This document shows positions 52,182-61,042 of a stretch of 64,000 nucleotides of DNA, piece by piece. Source of the DNA: DSAD01 sp036825155 (GTDB taxonomy: Bacteria; Desulfobacterota; Desulfomonilia; UBA1062); assembly GCA_036825155.1 (NCBI GenBank), contig DAISYU010000003.1, positions 13,740 through 77,739 on the forward strand, given 5' to 3'. Within the stretch, counting starts at the first letter, position 1, and each line of letters starts with the position of its first letter. The position numbers were made by a program, and so were the translations under genes. Under the pieces are notes generated by a model. The model saw only the letters and a list, made by a program, of their open reading frames with translations, ran no database searches and was not told the origin of the DNA.

Positions 52182-53645
52182 TTAAACGACGAAGATGAGC
52201 ACAAATGCGATTACCAGGGCATATATCGCCGTGGACTGTGCTACCGCCTGTGCCACCAGCATGGTCCTCATGAGCAGCCCTCGCTGATCAGGCCTCTCTC
52301 CTGCTGCCTCGCATGCCGCGGCAGCTGTTATGCCGTTGCCGACACCCGGGCCGATCCCGCCGAAGCCCATGGATATACCGGCTGCAAGAAGTGCCATGGC
52401 AGCGGGCAGTGTTGCCGGGCCGGTATAGTTTCCGAACATCAGGATAAAGGCAACCAGGAGCCCGAATATTGCCGGTGTCTGCCCCACGGCCTGACCCACC
52501 AGCATGAGGGTCATGATCCCGGCCTTCTCTTCAGGGCAGATCGCTATAGCCTTGCAGGCCGATGCTGCAGTGTCACCATTACCGTAGCCGGAACCGATTG
52601 CCGCCAATCCCATGGCGATGCCTGCTGCCAGCAATGCACAGAACCCCACCAGGGTTGCTGGTATCTGAAAGCCTATGAACAGGAGCATGAGCGAAACCAC
52701 CAGGGCAAATATTACCGGTGTCTGTCCCACGGCCTGTCCCACCAGCATGAATGTCAGCATATCTTTTGTCGCAGCGGATTCCCTGCTGACCGCTGTACAG
52801 GCACCTTCGGCATTTACCCCGTTACCCCAGCCAGAGCCGATGGCACCGAACCCGATTGATATACCGGCGCCCAGCATTGCGGCACTATTGATAAGGGTAC
52901 CCTCTTTCGGGCCGATGGTAATCAGCATGATTGCCACCAGCAGTGCGAAGATCGCCGGGGTCTGGGAAACCGCCTGGCCAACCAGCATGAGCGTGGTGAG
53001 CGAACTCCTCAGTCGTGGTTGCCGTGCTGCTCCTGCACAGGCAGCGCCTCCTGCCATGCCGCCGCCCCAGCCCGAGCCTATGGCACCAAACCCCATGGCA
53101 AGACCTGCACCGAGCAGTGCAGCCCCATAGGGCCATACAGCAAGACCGGTACAATTCTTGAACATGAGCATGAAGGAAATAACCAGGGCAAAGATGGCCG
53201 GCGTCTGACACACGGCCTGCCCGATAAGCATGGTTGTGGTCATCTGACCGCCCAGTGCAGGCTGCCTGGCTGAACCCCACAGGGCCTCCAGAGCCGGATA
53301 CCCGGCGCCGACACCTGATCCCAAAGCCCCGAGTCCCATACAGATCCCGGCGCTCAGGGTGGCTGTCCATGCACACACACCGTTTGCTGAGAAATCACCG
53401 AATATGAGCAGCACTGACACCATCAGTGCAAAGATTCCGGATGTCTCTGCAACAGCCTGACCGATCAGCATGGTCCTCGTATAAGGAGAAGCCATCCCGA
53501 TACGCCTTCCGATTGAGCAGTTTGCGAAACCACCTACAAGACCTTCACCCACAGCAGCACCTATGGCACCGAACCCTATGCTGATACCGGCACCCAAGAA
53601 CTGCCCAGCTTTAACGATTGAAACTACGTCCCACGTCATATCCAT
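52182..53645 (-). CDS. Six-hairpin (12-helix) fused ATP synthase c subunit
   Basis: 487 residues made of six tandem c-type hairpins (about 14-83, 93-162, 174-242, 254-323, 335-404, 416-485), with GQAV/AQAV motifs at a regular 80-81-residue spacing. Hairpin 1 has Glu34 and Glu67 (AETSGIFA). In hairpins 2-6 the essential Glu is Gln: Gln147, Gln228, Gln308, Gln389, Gln470; positions matching Glu34 are Ala114, Gly195, Asn275, Asn356, Asn437. Membrane helices are otherwise intact (glycine-rich G-x-G-x-G packing). It lies between atpB and atpE in a complete operon, so it is probably a rotor part with one ion site per six hairpins. Not a frameshifted gene: a single clean frame. Confidence 0.9.
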   Translation of the reverse strand: MDMTWDVVSIVKAGQFLGAGISIGFGAIGAAVGEGLVGGFANCSIGRRIGMASPYTRTMLIGQAVAETSGIFALMVSVLLIFGDFSANGVCAWTATLSAGICMGLGALGSGVGAGYPALEALWGSARQPALGGQMTTTMLIGQAVCQTPAIFALVISFMLMFKNCTGLAVWPYGAALLGAGLAMGFGAIGSGWGGGMAGGAACAGAARQPRLRSSLTTLMLVGQAVSQTPAIFALLVAIMLITIGPKEGTLINSAAMLGAGISIGFGAIGSGWGNGVNAEGACTAVSRESAATKDMLTFMLVGQAVGQTPVIFALVVSLMLLFIGFQIPATLVGFCALLAAGIAMGLAAIGSGYGNGDTAASACKAIAICPEEKAGIMTLMLVGQAVGQTPAIFGLLVAFILMFGNYTGPATLPAAMALLAAGISMGFGGIGPGVGNGITAAAACEAAGERPDQRGLLMRTMLVAQAVAQSTAIYALVIAFVLIFVV

Positions 53646-53664
53646 TTTTTCTCTGCCCTGCTCT

Positions 53665-54336
53665 TTATCTAATCTGTACCGCGATATAAACCAGCGATAG
53701 CATGGTGAAGACGAATGCCTGAATAGTCCCTACGAACAGTCCGAAGAATCCGTACAAGAACGGCGGAAGCACCAGAGAGTACACCAGGTAGCTTACCACC
53801 AGAATAATGATCGACCCGCCCATGATATTGCCGAACAGACGGAAGGAGATCGACACAACCTTAGCGAGCTCACCTATCAGATTCAGGGGCATCATGAAGA
53901 ATATCGGCTCGCAATACTCTTTGAGATACTGCTTGAGGCCCTTGAATTTTATCCCGGAGTAATGGGCAACGATAAAGCCGACCACACCGAGAGACAGCGT
54001 TGTGTTGATATCCTTGGTAGGTTCTGACAGGAAGGGGATGATGCCCAGCAGATTCGATACCCAGAACATCAGGAAGATCGTACAGATAAACGCAAAATAT
54101 TTCCTGTCAGTAAGGCCCAGACTGTCCTTCACAAGGTCATCCCACGTGGCGATAAGCACTTCAGCCGTACTCTGCAGAGGATTGGGCACCAATTTTGTCT
54201 GCTTGGTAGCGATGAGCGCAAACAAGATCCAGAAGGCCATGACGATCCATGTCATAATGAGCGTTTCTTTGTTCAAGACTACATGAAAGCCAGCTAAGTC
54301 AAAAATCCATCGAGGTACAAAACCAATGTTTTCCAT
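53665..54336 (-). CDS. atpB: ATP synthase Fo subunit a
   Basis: 223 residues. The essential stator arginine is Arg166 in SFRLFGN, with ELAKVVS before it; P-T-K-D-I-N-T-T-L marks the earlier loop. Five to six membrane helices. The subunit provides the ion half-channels at the c-ring. The length is a little short but complete. Its ATG overlaps the stop of the upstream subunit I gene by 1 nt (TAATG). Confidence 0.95.
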   Translation of the reverse strand: MENIGFVPRWIFDLAGFHVVLNKETLIMTWIVMAFWILFALIATKQTKLVPNPLQSTAEVLIATWDDLVKDSLGLTDRKYFAFICTIFLMFWVSNLLGIIPFLSEPTKDINTTLSLGVVGFIVAHYSGIKFKGLKQYLKEYCEPIFFMMPLNLIGELAKVVSISFRLFGNIMGGSIIILVVSYLVYSLVLPPFLYGFFGLFVGTIQAFVFTMLSLVYIAVQIR

Positions 54337-54683
54337 TATCTAAGCTCTCCTATGTTGCTCGCGTTAACCTGGTCCATGATGAAAACAATGTGTACAAAAA
54401 AGACACCGGCCACTGCTGCAAAGAATGCGTGGGTTGATATCAGAATCCCCCCCGCAAATGCAACACCGATGATAAGAAATCGCAAAATTAATGAGATAAG
54501 CCTGTTTGTATCGTGAATTGCCGAGAATGACATAACGAAAGACTTCACCATTCCGCCTGCCACACCGAAAACAATACCCAGAGCAATCTCAGGAAATCCG
54601 AGCCCTAAACACATAAGACAGATCACCAAGGTGACGGGAACAGCAATGAAAATGGTGTGTTTTAGGACCTCGTAAACATTCAT
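54336..54683 (-). CDS. atpI: ATP synthase subunit I-like protein
   Basis: 115 residues, four hydrophobic helices, positioned before atpB as in most operons. AtpI proteins help to assemble the c-ring; a role with the unusual two-component c set here is possible but unproven. Overlaps AtpZ-like gene by 4 nt. Confidence 0.8.
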   Translation of the reverse strand: MNVYEVLKHTIFIAVPVTLVICLMCLGLGFPEIALGIVFGVAGGMVKSFVMSFSAIHDTNRLISLILRFLIIGVAFAGGILISTHAFFAAVAGVFFVHIVFIMDQVNASNIGELR

Positions 54684-54970
54684 TTATCTTTTCTCTTCTT
54701 CGTGCTTGTCTTGTATAACTCCTGTATCTGCCTGTATACTGTCCATCCGCCGCCGAATATACCGAACAGAATAAAGAGGGCAAGCACGATACCATGGGCC
54801 TGTAACCACGTATCGAGCTTGTATCCGATCCATAAACTTAAGGCAATAGACCCTGCCATAATGAATCCAAGCTGACTCACTATGGCGATATCTTCTATTA
54901 ACCCTGTATCCCTTGTGGACCTCTTAAAAATACCTCTTCTCGGCCTTTTAATGAATGGCGCCTCACTCAT
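54680..54970 (-). CDS. AtpZ/AtpI-type accessory protein
   Basis: 96 residues: basic N-terminus, then two membrane helices (about 33-50 and 58-80) with GYKLDTWL and GGGWTVYRQIQE, the pattern of the short protein encoded first in many ATP synthase operons. AtpZ has been linked to Mg2+ or assembly roles in other bacteria. First gene of this operon; promoter must lie in the next 500 bases. Confidence 0.78.
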   Translation of the reverse strand: MSEAPFIKRPRRGIFKRSTRDTGLIEDIAIVSQLGFIMAGSIALSLWIGYKLDTWLQAHGIVLALFILFGIFGGGWTVYRQIQELYKTSTKKRKDK

Positions 54971-55500
54971 TCAACAGGTTTCTCTCGTAACATTTCAAGC
55001 TATGGGCTGTCAAGAATATTATTCTCTTTTGGGTTGTTATTTCCTGACCAAGTTCTCTGTATTTTCATCACTTACAATCACCTACAGAAATAATCATCCC
55101 CATTCCTACAAGGACCCTCATATCGCGGTTTTATGCTGCTCTTATCCTACCGGTAAAACCTTGAGGGTATCCTTTTCCGCTTAAGATTTGAAGTCGTCTG
55201 TATATGACCACCTCTCTTTACCACACTGGAAATTTCATGCAAGGCAATATCGCTATTTTTTCCATTCCGGTTATTCATAGTACTATGAATAACCGCTTGT
55301 ACCCAGGGGTGTCCTTTTTGAACCTTCACAGAAGATGTACTGTAGGGACCTGTCGATCATACATCATTAATATATGCAGGTTGGTAACGGGAATCCGCAC
55401 TATCGGGTCGAAGGATATCCGACAACCCCTTTTCAATACCCGAATCTTGCGCATGCATGACTTGTATGGTATCTCAGGGATGATGTGGGAATTTGGAAAA
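54971..55500. other. Divergent intergenic region with 28-bp perfect palindrome
   Basis: 530 bases between the ATP synthase operon (-) and the DUF4911 operon (+). Frames in it lack family similarity and good starts. The main feature is the palindrome at 55268-55295. The region should hold promoters of both operons; none is clear by eye. Confidence 0.5.
55268..55295. promoter_or_regulatory. 28-bp perfect palindrome, possible operator
   Basis: The 14-base arm CGGTTATTCATAGT is followed directly by its complement ACTATGAATAACCG, with no spacer. It is AT-rich in the middle with CGG/CCG ends, which suits a dimeric regulator or a transcript hairpin with a GUAC tip. No T-run on either strand, so it is not an ordinary terminator. 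Confidence 0.55.
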
Positions 55501-55704
55501 ATGTCACTCATATTGAAGCGCAGTGACATCTCATATCTGAAGTTTATTATGGAAGGCTATGACGGTCTCGGTATCGTAACGACACTGGATCCGTTTATGG
55601 CACAAGCCATGGTAACGTATCCCCTGAGCAGAAGACAGACCCTGGAAGAACTGATAGATGCTTTGGTCGATGAAGGGGTTATCAAGGAGGTAATAGAATC
55701 ATGA
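55501..55704 (+). CDS. DUF4911-type small protein
   Basis: 67 residues from ATG 55501; in-frame ATGs at 55480 and 55483 are alternatives. The pattern ISYLKFIMEGYDGLGIVTTLDP matches short DUF4911 proteins found in anaerobic deltaproteobacteria; function is unknown. The stop overlaps the next ATG by 4 nt, which starts a four-gene run to the YihY gene. Confidence 0.7.
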   Translation: MSLILKRSDISYLKFIMEGYDGLGIVTTLDPFMAQAMVTYPLSRRQTLEELIDALVDEGVIKEVIES

Positions 55705-56111
55705 ATGCACGGTCACGCATTTTCACCCTCGGTGTGGTTTTGTTTCTTTGTGTATTCCTCATGGGTATGTCGGGTATGGGCTCCATAGGCGGACAGACAG
55801 GTACAGCATCCCCCTTTGATGCAAAAGTGGTGGATACCACGAACAATGAAGTAGTGATCAGCTCGATTACCATCGATGGGAAAACCTCTTTCAATGCGTA
55901 TATGGGAAAAGGAAAGGTGCAGATTCCCTTTGAGAATATCTCCCGGATCGATATCAAAGAGGAGAGCGCCTGCATCACCCTGAAACCGAGCGGTGACATG
56001 TGCACCCTCAGGATCAACGGCATTTCGAGAATATTCGGAAAAACCTCGTTCGGATCCTACCAGATATCCCTCAAGGATGTCATCTCGATAGAATTTACAA
56101 AGGCGAGGTAG
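55701..56111 (+). CDS. Hypothetical exported or membrane-anchored protein
   Basis: 136 residues. N-terminal hydrophobic segment (about 7-27) looks like a signal or anchor; the rest is predicted beta-rich (VQIPFENISRIDI... LKDVISIEFTKAR), possibly a single small barrel. No named family recognised. Sits between DUF4911 and the CvpA gene, overlapping both. Confidence 0.7.
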   Translation: MNARSRIFTLGVVLFLCVFLMGMSGMGSIGGQTGTASPFDAKVVDTTNNEVVISSITIDGKTSFNAYMGKGKVQIPFENISRIDIKEESACITLKPSGDMCTLRINGISRIFGKTSFGSYQISLKDVISIEFTKAR

Positions 56112-56605
56112 TGAACGCCTTAGACATCTTTGCCATCTTTGTCATTGCCCTCTTCTTCGGCCTCGGGATATACCACGGTCTCATCAGGAGTATTTCATCC
56201 CTGGCATCCATTATCATCGGGCTCTTCCTCGCAAACAAACTGTCCCCGGCTCTCACCGGCATCCTCTCGTACATCCACATCCCCAACTCAAAGGGCCTTG
56301 TCGGGTTTCTGCTCGTATTCTTTTTCTTTTTCCTCGTGATAAAGATCATTTTTCATTTCATCCAGAAGCTGTCAAACAAATCCGGGCTCTCTGTCGTGGA
56401 CCGAGTCCTGGGGGGCATACTCGGTCTGGCAAAAGGCCTGATTATAACGGTATTTGTCTTTACCTTTCTGCAGCTCGTGCTCCCGGGGAGTTCGGCAATC
56501 CTCAAGGAATCGAACCTCCTGTCCTATTCCAATAAGGTCTTCACCGTAGCGAAAGGCATCGTCCCGCACGATATATACACCCACATCCTCCGGGGAAAGA
56601 AATGA
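56111..56605 (+). CDS. CvpA-family membrane protein
   Basis: 164 residues from GTG 56111, which overlaps the previous stop by one base. Four membrane helices and the opening NALDIFAIFVIALFFGLGIYHG are typical of CvpA, named for colicin V production and linked to envelope stress. The frame continues upstream but that part lies in the preceding gene. Overlaps the next gene by 4 nt. Confidence 0.8.
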   Translation: MNALDIFAIFVIALFFGLGIYHGLIRSISSLASIIIGLFLANKLSPALTGILSYIHIPNSKGLVGFLLVFFFFFLVIKIIFHFIQKLSNKSGLSVVDRVLGGILGLAKGLIITVFVFTFLQLVLPGSSAILKESNLLSYSNKVFTVAKGIVPHDIYTHILRGKK

Positions 56606-57741
56606 TCGTCATGGACAGTCTCGGTCTCCTCTGGAAGGATTTCAACAAAAACAACGTGTTCCTCTGGGCCACGACCCTGACCTATACAACACTCTTTGCC
56701 ATCGTCCCCCTCCTTGCCGTAGCCCTCTCATTATTCAAGGCATTCGGGGGCTTTCAGGAACTGCAGGAAAACACCCTGCTTCCCCTGCTCTCCGAGATGC
56801 TGGATCCGACGCACAAGATCCAGGTCATGGAATATATCCAGATGTATGTGGACAAAATCAATGCCGGAGCGCTGGGCATTATCGGTACGATCGTCTTTAT
56901 CCTGACGTTTGTCCCCCTGTTCATGGGAATGGAAAGCGCCATGAACACCATCTGGAAAAAGGTCGACGACCGGCCCGTCTGGAGGAAGTTTGTCACATAC
57001 TGGACCATCATCACGCTCGGCCCCATCGCCATGGTTGCCACCATGAGCACGGCCTCGTCCTTTCATGAATACATACCGGGTCTCGCCTTCCTGGAGCCTT
57101 TCAGGCCCATGATGCTCCTGGGCATCATCCTTGTACTTTTCCTGATCTTTAAGCTCGTCCCCAATACGGAAGTAGGGACAAAACCAGCACTCATAGGGGC
57201 AACGAGCAGTACTGTGTGCTGGATCATTGCCAGCTTCGGATACAAGACCTATATGAAGTACGCAACCGCATCGTTCAGCATCTACGGATCGCTGGGGGCG
57301 ATCCCGGTGTTTCTCCTGTGGATCTATATCAACTGGATCATCTTTCTCTTCGGCGTACAGGTGGCAAAGTCCGTCCAGTACCCACCCAGCCAATACCCCA
57401 CAGGTGCAGCGACACCGTCACAGCTTGTCAAGGCATCCCTGGAACTGCTCACGCTCATCTATGGCAGTATGAGTAAAGGGGTCTACTATACGGAAGCCAC
57501 ACTGTTGAAAGAGCTCAGCAAAACAACCCGGATCGTCCCATCAGTAATCGATACCCTCAGGCAGCATGAGCTTCTCGTCTCAAAGGGGGATCTCATTCTT
57601 CCCAATAAGGCAGCTGAAGATATCGGCTTATCTGATATCGTTCACATTTTTATGGGGAATATCGAAGAAGAAGTCTTTCAGGGCTTGTCGATCGATGTGA
57701 ATGCTCTGTCTCGTTACACGCTTTCGGATATCATGTCATAA
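56602..57741 (+). CDS. YihY/BrkB-family membrane protein
   Basis: 379 residues. Six hydrophobic helices in the first ~270 residues, with ATTLTYTTLFAIVPLLAV, the signature of the YihY/BrkB family (once thought to be RNase BN). The last ~90 residues look like a winged helix (LKELSKTTRIVPSVIDTLRQHELL). Function unresolved in the family. Overlaps CvpA gene and converges with the FYDLN gene at a 1-nt gap. Confidence 0.82.
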   Translation: MIVMDSLGLLWKDFNKNNVFLWATTLTYTTLFAIVPLLAVALSLFKAFGGFQELQENTLLPLLSEMLDPTHKIQVMEYIQMYVDKINAGALGIIGTIVFILTFVPLFMGMESAMNTIWKKVDDRPVWRKFVTYWTIITLGPIAMVATMSTASSFHEYIPGLAFLEPFRPMMLLGIILVLFLIFKLVPNTEVGTKPALIGATSSTVCWIIASFGYKTYMKYATASFSIYGSLGAIPVFLLWIYINWIIFLFGVQVAKSVQYPPSQYPTGAATPSQLVKASLELLTLIYGSMSKGVYYTEATLLKELSKTTRIVPSVIDTLRQHELLVSKGDLILPNKAAEDIGLSDIVHIFMGNIEEEVFQGLSIDVNALSRYTLSDIMS

Positions 57742-57742
57742 G

Positions 57743-58042
57743 TTATTCATAATCATCCGCATCATCATCGGAATTCTCTTCCAGGACAATGTCTTCCATG
57801 TCGAGGACGTATTCTTCAACCTCATCATCAGATTCCACATCCCCGTTTTCCTCTTCAGGCATGGGTCGAATATCGGCTTTCACCTTTGAAAGTGCCCGCC
57901 TTCTCTTGCGCTTCAGCATCTTCTTGGTTTCTTCGTTATTTTGATCTTCGCCGCATACCGGGCACAGGGGTTGTGGCTTCGAGAGATCATAAAATTTGGT
58001 GCCGCACTTGTAGCATTTGTATCTCTTTCCCAGATCAGCCAC
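57743..58042 (-). CDS. FYDLN-acid zinc-ribbon protein (TIGR02300-type)
   Basis: 99 residues from GTG 58042 with AAGGAG upstream. N-terminal zinc ribbon: Cys10, Cys13, Cys27, Cys30, including the family name motif KFYDLSK; then a basic patch (KRKRRRALSKVK) and a strongly acidic C-terminus (Asp/Glu). Widespread in proteobacteria; function unknown. Monocistronic. Confidence 0.88.
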   Translation of the reverse strand: MADLGKRYKCYKCGTKFYDLSKPQPLCPVCGEDQNNEETKKMLKRKRRRALSKVKADIRPMPEEENGDVESDDEVEEYVLDMEDIVLEENSDDDADDYE

Positions 58043-58189
58043 ACTGTTCTCCTTTTCGTGGTTCTTGAAAATGTTTTCCTATAGTTCAGTAGTGTGTAAT
58101 CTTTTGTCAAGAAAAATTTCAAAGACTCAAATTGTATTCATTTCGTGTTTTCTGCTAGTTGTTGACTTATCGGATAGTCTCAATATATT

Positions 58190-60058
58190 ATGAGTATTAC
58201 TATGAAAAAATCTCCTGTTAAAGCCCTTTTCCTGTGTATTATCGGAGTGGTACTACTGAGCGCATGTGCACCCACGATGCAGCAGATCCCCACCGAAGAT
58301 CCGACGACTCTGTACAACACGGCGCTCGCTCAAAAGACAGCGGGCGACCTTGATGGAGCCGTGCAGGCCTTTATCCGCCTGTGGAAAAAATATCCGAAAG
58401 ACGATCTTGCACCCAAAGCACTCTATACTGCAGCGTCCATCAAGGCACAGACCAATCCGTCCCAGGCCGTCAACCTCTACCGCTCGTTCATTGAAGCCTA
58501 TCCGGACTCGGTGCTGTTGCCGAAGGTGAATCGTGAGCTTTTAGACCTCTACATCCGGGAACAGAATTATACGGATGGTTCGCGCCTGTTCATGGATATG
58601 TATTCATCAAACAGAGTAACCGAGATGGTCCTTCCCGGGATCGATCTTTCGCTGGGACTTGTGGAAACAAAAGAGTACTTCACCGCCCTTGAAATAATTG
58701 CCATGATCTATCCTCTTGCCGACGAGGAATCCTCAGGCATGCTCCTGAACCTGTGGAGTTCCACACTGGAGGACATCGACCAGGTGGAGATGCTGGCTAA
58801 ACTGGAAAATATTACCCAGGACCACCAACTGATCGAGTTGCTCCTTGCCAGACAGGCCCGACTGTACCTCGAGCAGGAGGACCAGAATGTCGCAGCCAGG
58901 ATCATGGACCGGCTGAGGAACAAGGCCATGCAGGCCCCAACGGCTGAGCCTTCTGCCCGCAAAACCATCGGTGTGGTGATTCCATTGAGCGGCAAATGGG
59001 AAGCAGTGGGCCAGAAGGCCCTGAAAGGGGTGGAATTTGCATCACGGGTATTCAGCAAGGACAACACCCCCAACATTGAGTACATCATCCGTGATTACGG
59101 GAGTGACGAGAGCACCATTGCGGGGATCATTGAAGAGCTCGACAGAGAACATGATGTAATCTCCATTATCGGCCCCATCGGCGAATCAGCCGGCAGTATT
59201 TCATGTGCAGAGGCCAAATCCAGGGGGATTCCAACGTTTATGTTCACCCGGGGAGATATAGTTTCTGGCGACGAGTCGTACTGTTTCAGGAACTTTGTCT
59301 CCGTGGACATACAGGTGAAAACGCTCCTGCAGGTTGCAAGTGACTTGAACATCACCAGATTTGCCATACTCTCTCCCACCGACCATTTCGGGAACATCTT
59401 CGCCGATCTGTTCATAGAAAATGCCCCCGAATACGGCATAGAAATAATCCGGCAGGTGGATTATTCGCCGCAGCTCGTGGATTTCAAGGAAGCGGTAAAC
59501 AACCTGATTGCCGATATTCCCCGGGAGACTCCGGAGGAGCCCCAGGATCAGACAGCAGGGGAGGAGACGGAAGAGCTCAAGATCGAGCCTGATTTCGATG
59601 CCCTGCTCATCCCTGATACAGCCATCAATGCTGCCATGATAGCATCATACCTGCCATATTTCGGTATCGAGGGAGTTCGCCTCTTCGGTCCGACCCTGTG
59701 GGATACCCCGGATTTCATCCGGGTCGGCGGCAAGTATGTGGATGAGGCGATATTCGTGAGCGGATTCTTCCTCAACTCGCAGCTCGGATTTGTCCAGGAC
59801 TTTACTAACGCATTTTATTACACCTTCGGCTACAGCCCCTCGGTATGGGAAGCAAGTGCCTATGATACGGCTTCAATCCTGCAGAATCTCCTCGAAGGAG
59901 AAATCCATACCAGAGAGTCCCTGCGCAGGCAGATCGCCACGGTGAAGGATTATCCCGGGCTGACCGGCGTGACATCATTCTACCGGGACGGATCGGTTGA
60001 CAAGGCGATCTATGTACTTACCGTCAAGGGATCAAATATTTACGAGATAGTCCCTTGA
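58190..60058 (+). CDS. Lipoprotein with TPR-like and periplasmic-binding domains (LpoA-like)
   Basis: 622 residues. Lipobox LLSAC gives lipidation at Cys26. Residues ~40-230 are helical, TPR-like repeats; residues ~255-600 form a type I periplasmic-binding fold (TIGVVIPLSGKWEAVGQKALKGVE...). This is the LpoA architecture: LpoA is an outer-membrane lipoprotein that activates PBP1A. An acidic segment (EEPQDQTAGEETEEL, near 450) interrupts the binding domain. The next gene is BamD-like, matching an outer-membrane setting. Confidence 0.78.
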   Translation: MSITMKKSPVKALFLCIIGVVLLSACAPTMQQIPTEDPTTLYNTALAQKTAGDLDGAVQAFIRLWKKYPKDDLAPKALYTAASIKAQTNPSQAVNLYRSFIEAYPDSVLLPKVNRELLDLYIREQNYTDGSRLFMDMYSSNRVTEMVLPGIDLSLGLVETKEYFTALEIIAMIYPLADEESSGMLLNLWSSTLEDIDQVEMLAKLENITQDHQLIELLLARQARLYLEQEDQNVAARIMDRLRNKAMQAPTAEPSARKTIGVVIPLSGKWEAVGQKALKGVEFASRVFSKDNTPNIEYIIRDYGSDESTIAGIIEELDREHDVISIIGPIGESAGSISCAEAKSRGIPTFMFTRGDIVSGDESYCFRNFVSVDIQVKTLLQVASDLNITRFAILSPTDHFGNIFADLFIENAPEYGIEIIRQVDYSPQLVDFKEAVNNLIADIPRETPEEPQDQTAGEETEELKIEPDFDALLIPDTAINAAMIASYLPYFGIEGVRLFGPTLWDTPDFIRVGGKYVDEAIFVSGFFLNSQLGFVQDFTNAFYYTFGYSPSVWEASAYDTASILQNLLEGEIHTRESLRRQIATVKDYPGLTGVTSFYRDGSVDKAIYVLTVKGSNIYEIVP

Positions 60059-60762
60059 TGTCTGCCGTTTTTTGTCCTATGATCCGCGCCATGAAAATAT
60101 GCAGAACGATCGTAATCATCCTTGTGCTTGCAATCGCGTTCGGGTGCGCCCATAAACCCGAAGTGAGAAAGCCCGCACAGGAGCTGTTTGACGAGGCAAC
60201 GCTTCTCGCATCCAAGCGAAAGATCGAGAAGGCAACCGAGATCTTCATGGAGGTGAGAACCTACTATCCGGGTCACGATCTTGCACGCAAGTCTCTGCTT
60301 GCAACCGCAGATCTCAACTTCGATGAGGAACTCTACGAAACTGCTCTCGAGAGCTATAAGGAGTACCGCCTCCTCTACCCCACAGACCTCGATGCAAGCT
60401 ACAGCCTCTATAAGATCGGGATGTGCTACTTCAAACAGATGAACAGCTTTGATCGTGACCAGGAAGAGACGGTACGGGCCATCAAAACCTTTGAAGAATT
60501 CATCGACACTTATTCTGAGTCCCCCTACGTCAGCGATGCACAGACTCAGCTTGCCAGCGCCAGGCTGACCCTTGCAAAGCACTATATCTATATCGGGAAG
60601 TTTTACCTGAAGAAAAAGAACAAAACGGCGGCATGCAAACGGTTCCAGGAGGTAAAACGACAGTATCCCGGCATTGGTCTGGATGAAGAAATCGACAAAT
60701 TGATCACAAAGTCCTGTGAAAACACAGACGAGCTCCCCGAAGAATCAGATCAGTCCAAATAG
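60058..60762 (+). CDS. BamD-like outer-membrane assembly lipoprotein
   Basis: 234 residues from ATG 60058, fused to the previous stop (TGATG). A shorter start at 60091 (MKICRTIV) would give a tidier signal peptide. Lipid-attachment Cys is Cys30 (AFGC), after which TPR helices follow (ALESYKEYRLLYP, AIKTFEEFIDTYSESPY). BamD feeds folded precursors to BamA. Motif match is to the family, with moderate support; another TPR lipoprotein is possible. Confidence 0.78.
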   Translation: MSAVFCPMIRAMKICRTIVIILVLAIAFGCAHKPEVRKPAQELFDEATLLASKRKIEKATEIFMEVRTYYPGHDLARKSLLATADLNFDEELYETALESYKEYRLLYPTDLDASYSLYKIGMCYFKQMNSFDRDQEETVRAIKTFEEFIDTYSESPYVSDAQTQLASARLTLAKHYIYIGKFYLKKKNKTAACKRFQEVKRQYPGIGLDEEIDKLITKSCENTDELPEESDQSK

Positions 60763-61042
60763 AGGTTTCTGACACTCTTCAGGAATGCTTACCGAAAGCA
60801 GCCGCAGATGTCGTCCTGTGGTTCATTATGTATTCCCCGGCAGCCGATATTGACTCGAACGCCCCTTACCGGCTGTTGTATTTTCTCAACAATGTGTCAT
60901 GATTCGCAACACTTTGGCTCAATCTGCATTATTATTCACAGTGCCCCTTGTCATAACCGGTCTTAATCACTACTATATTATTTTGGCATAATTTAAGCAT
61001 ACTATCGCTCGCGCACTTCCTCAAAAACGGGACGGAAGAGAG
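60763..61042 (+). other. Intergenic region with weak hairpin and promoter
   Basis: About 280 bases. A CAGCCG/CGGCTG stem (about 60842-60876) with a T-rich tail may terminate the BamD-like transcript. A sigma-54-like promoter follows at 60984. No protein frame supported. Confidence 0.4.
60984..60999 (+). promoter_or_regulatory. Sigma-54-like (-24/-12) promoter
   Basis: TGGCATAATTTAAGCA: the GG of the -24 element (60985-60986) and the GC of the -12 element (60997-60998) are 12 bases apart, the exact spacing for sigma-54. The T-T before GC is A-A, so the match is partial. The start would be near 61010, ~33 nt before the 35-codon gene. No adjacent activator gene. Confidence 0.4.

Noticed and set aside
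52182..53645. Six-hairpin gene as a V-type K subunit or as an unrelated transporter
   Set aside because: It lies between atpB and atpE in a full F-type operon, and each hairpin keeps F-type c sequence patterns.
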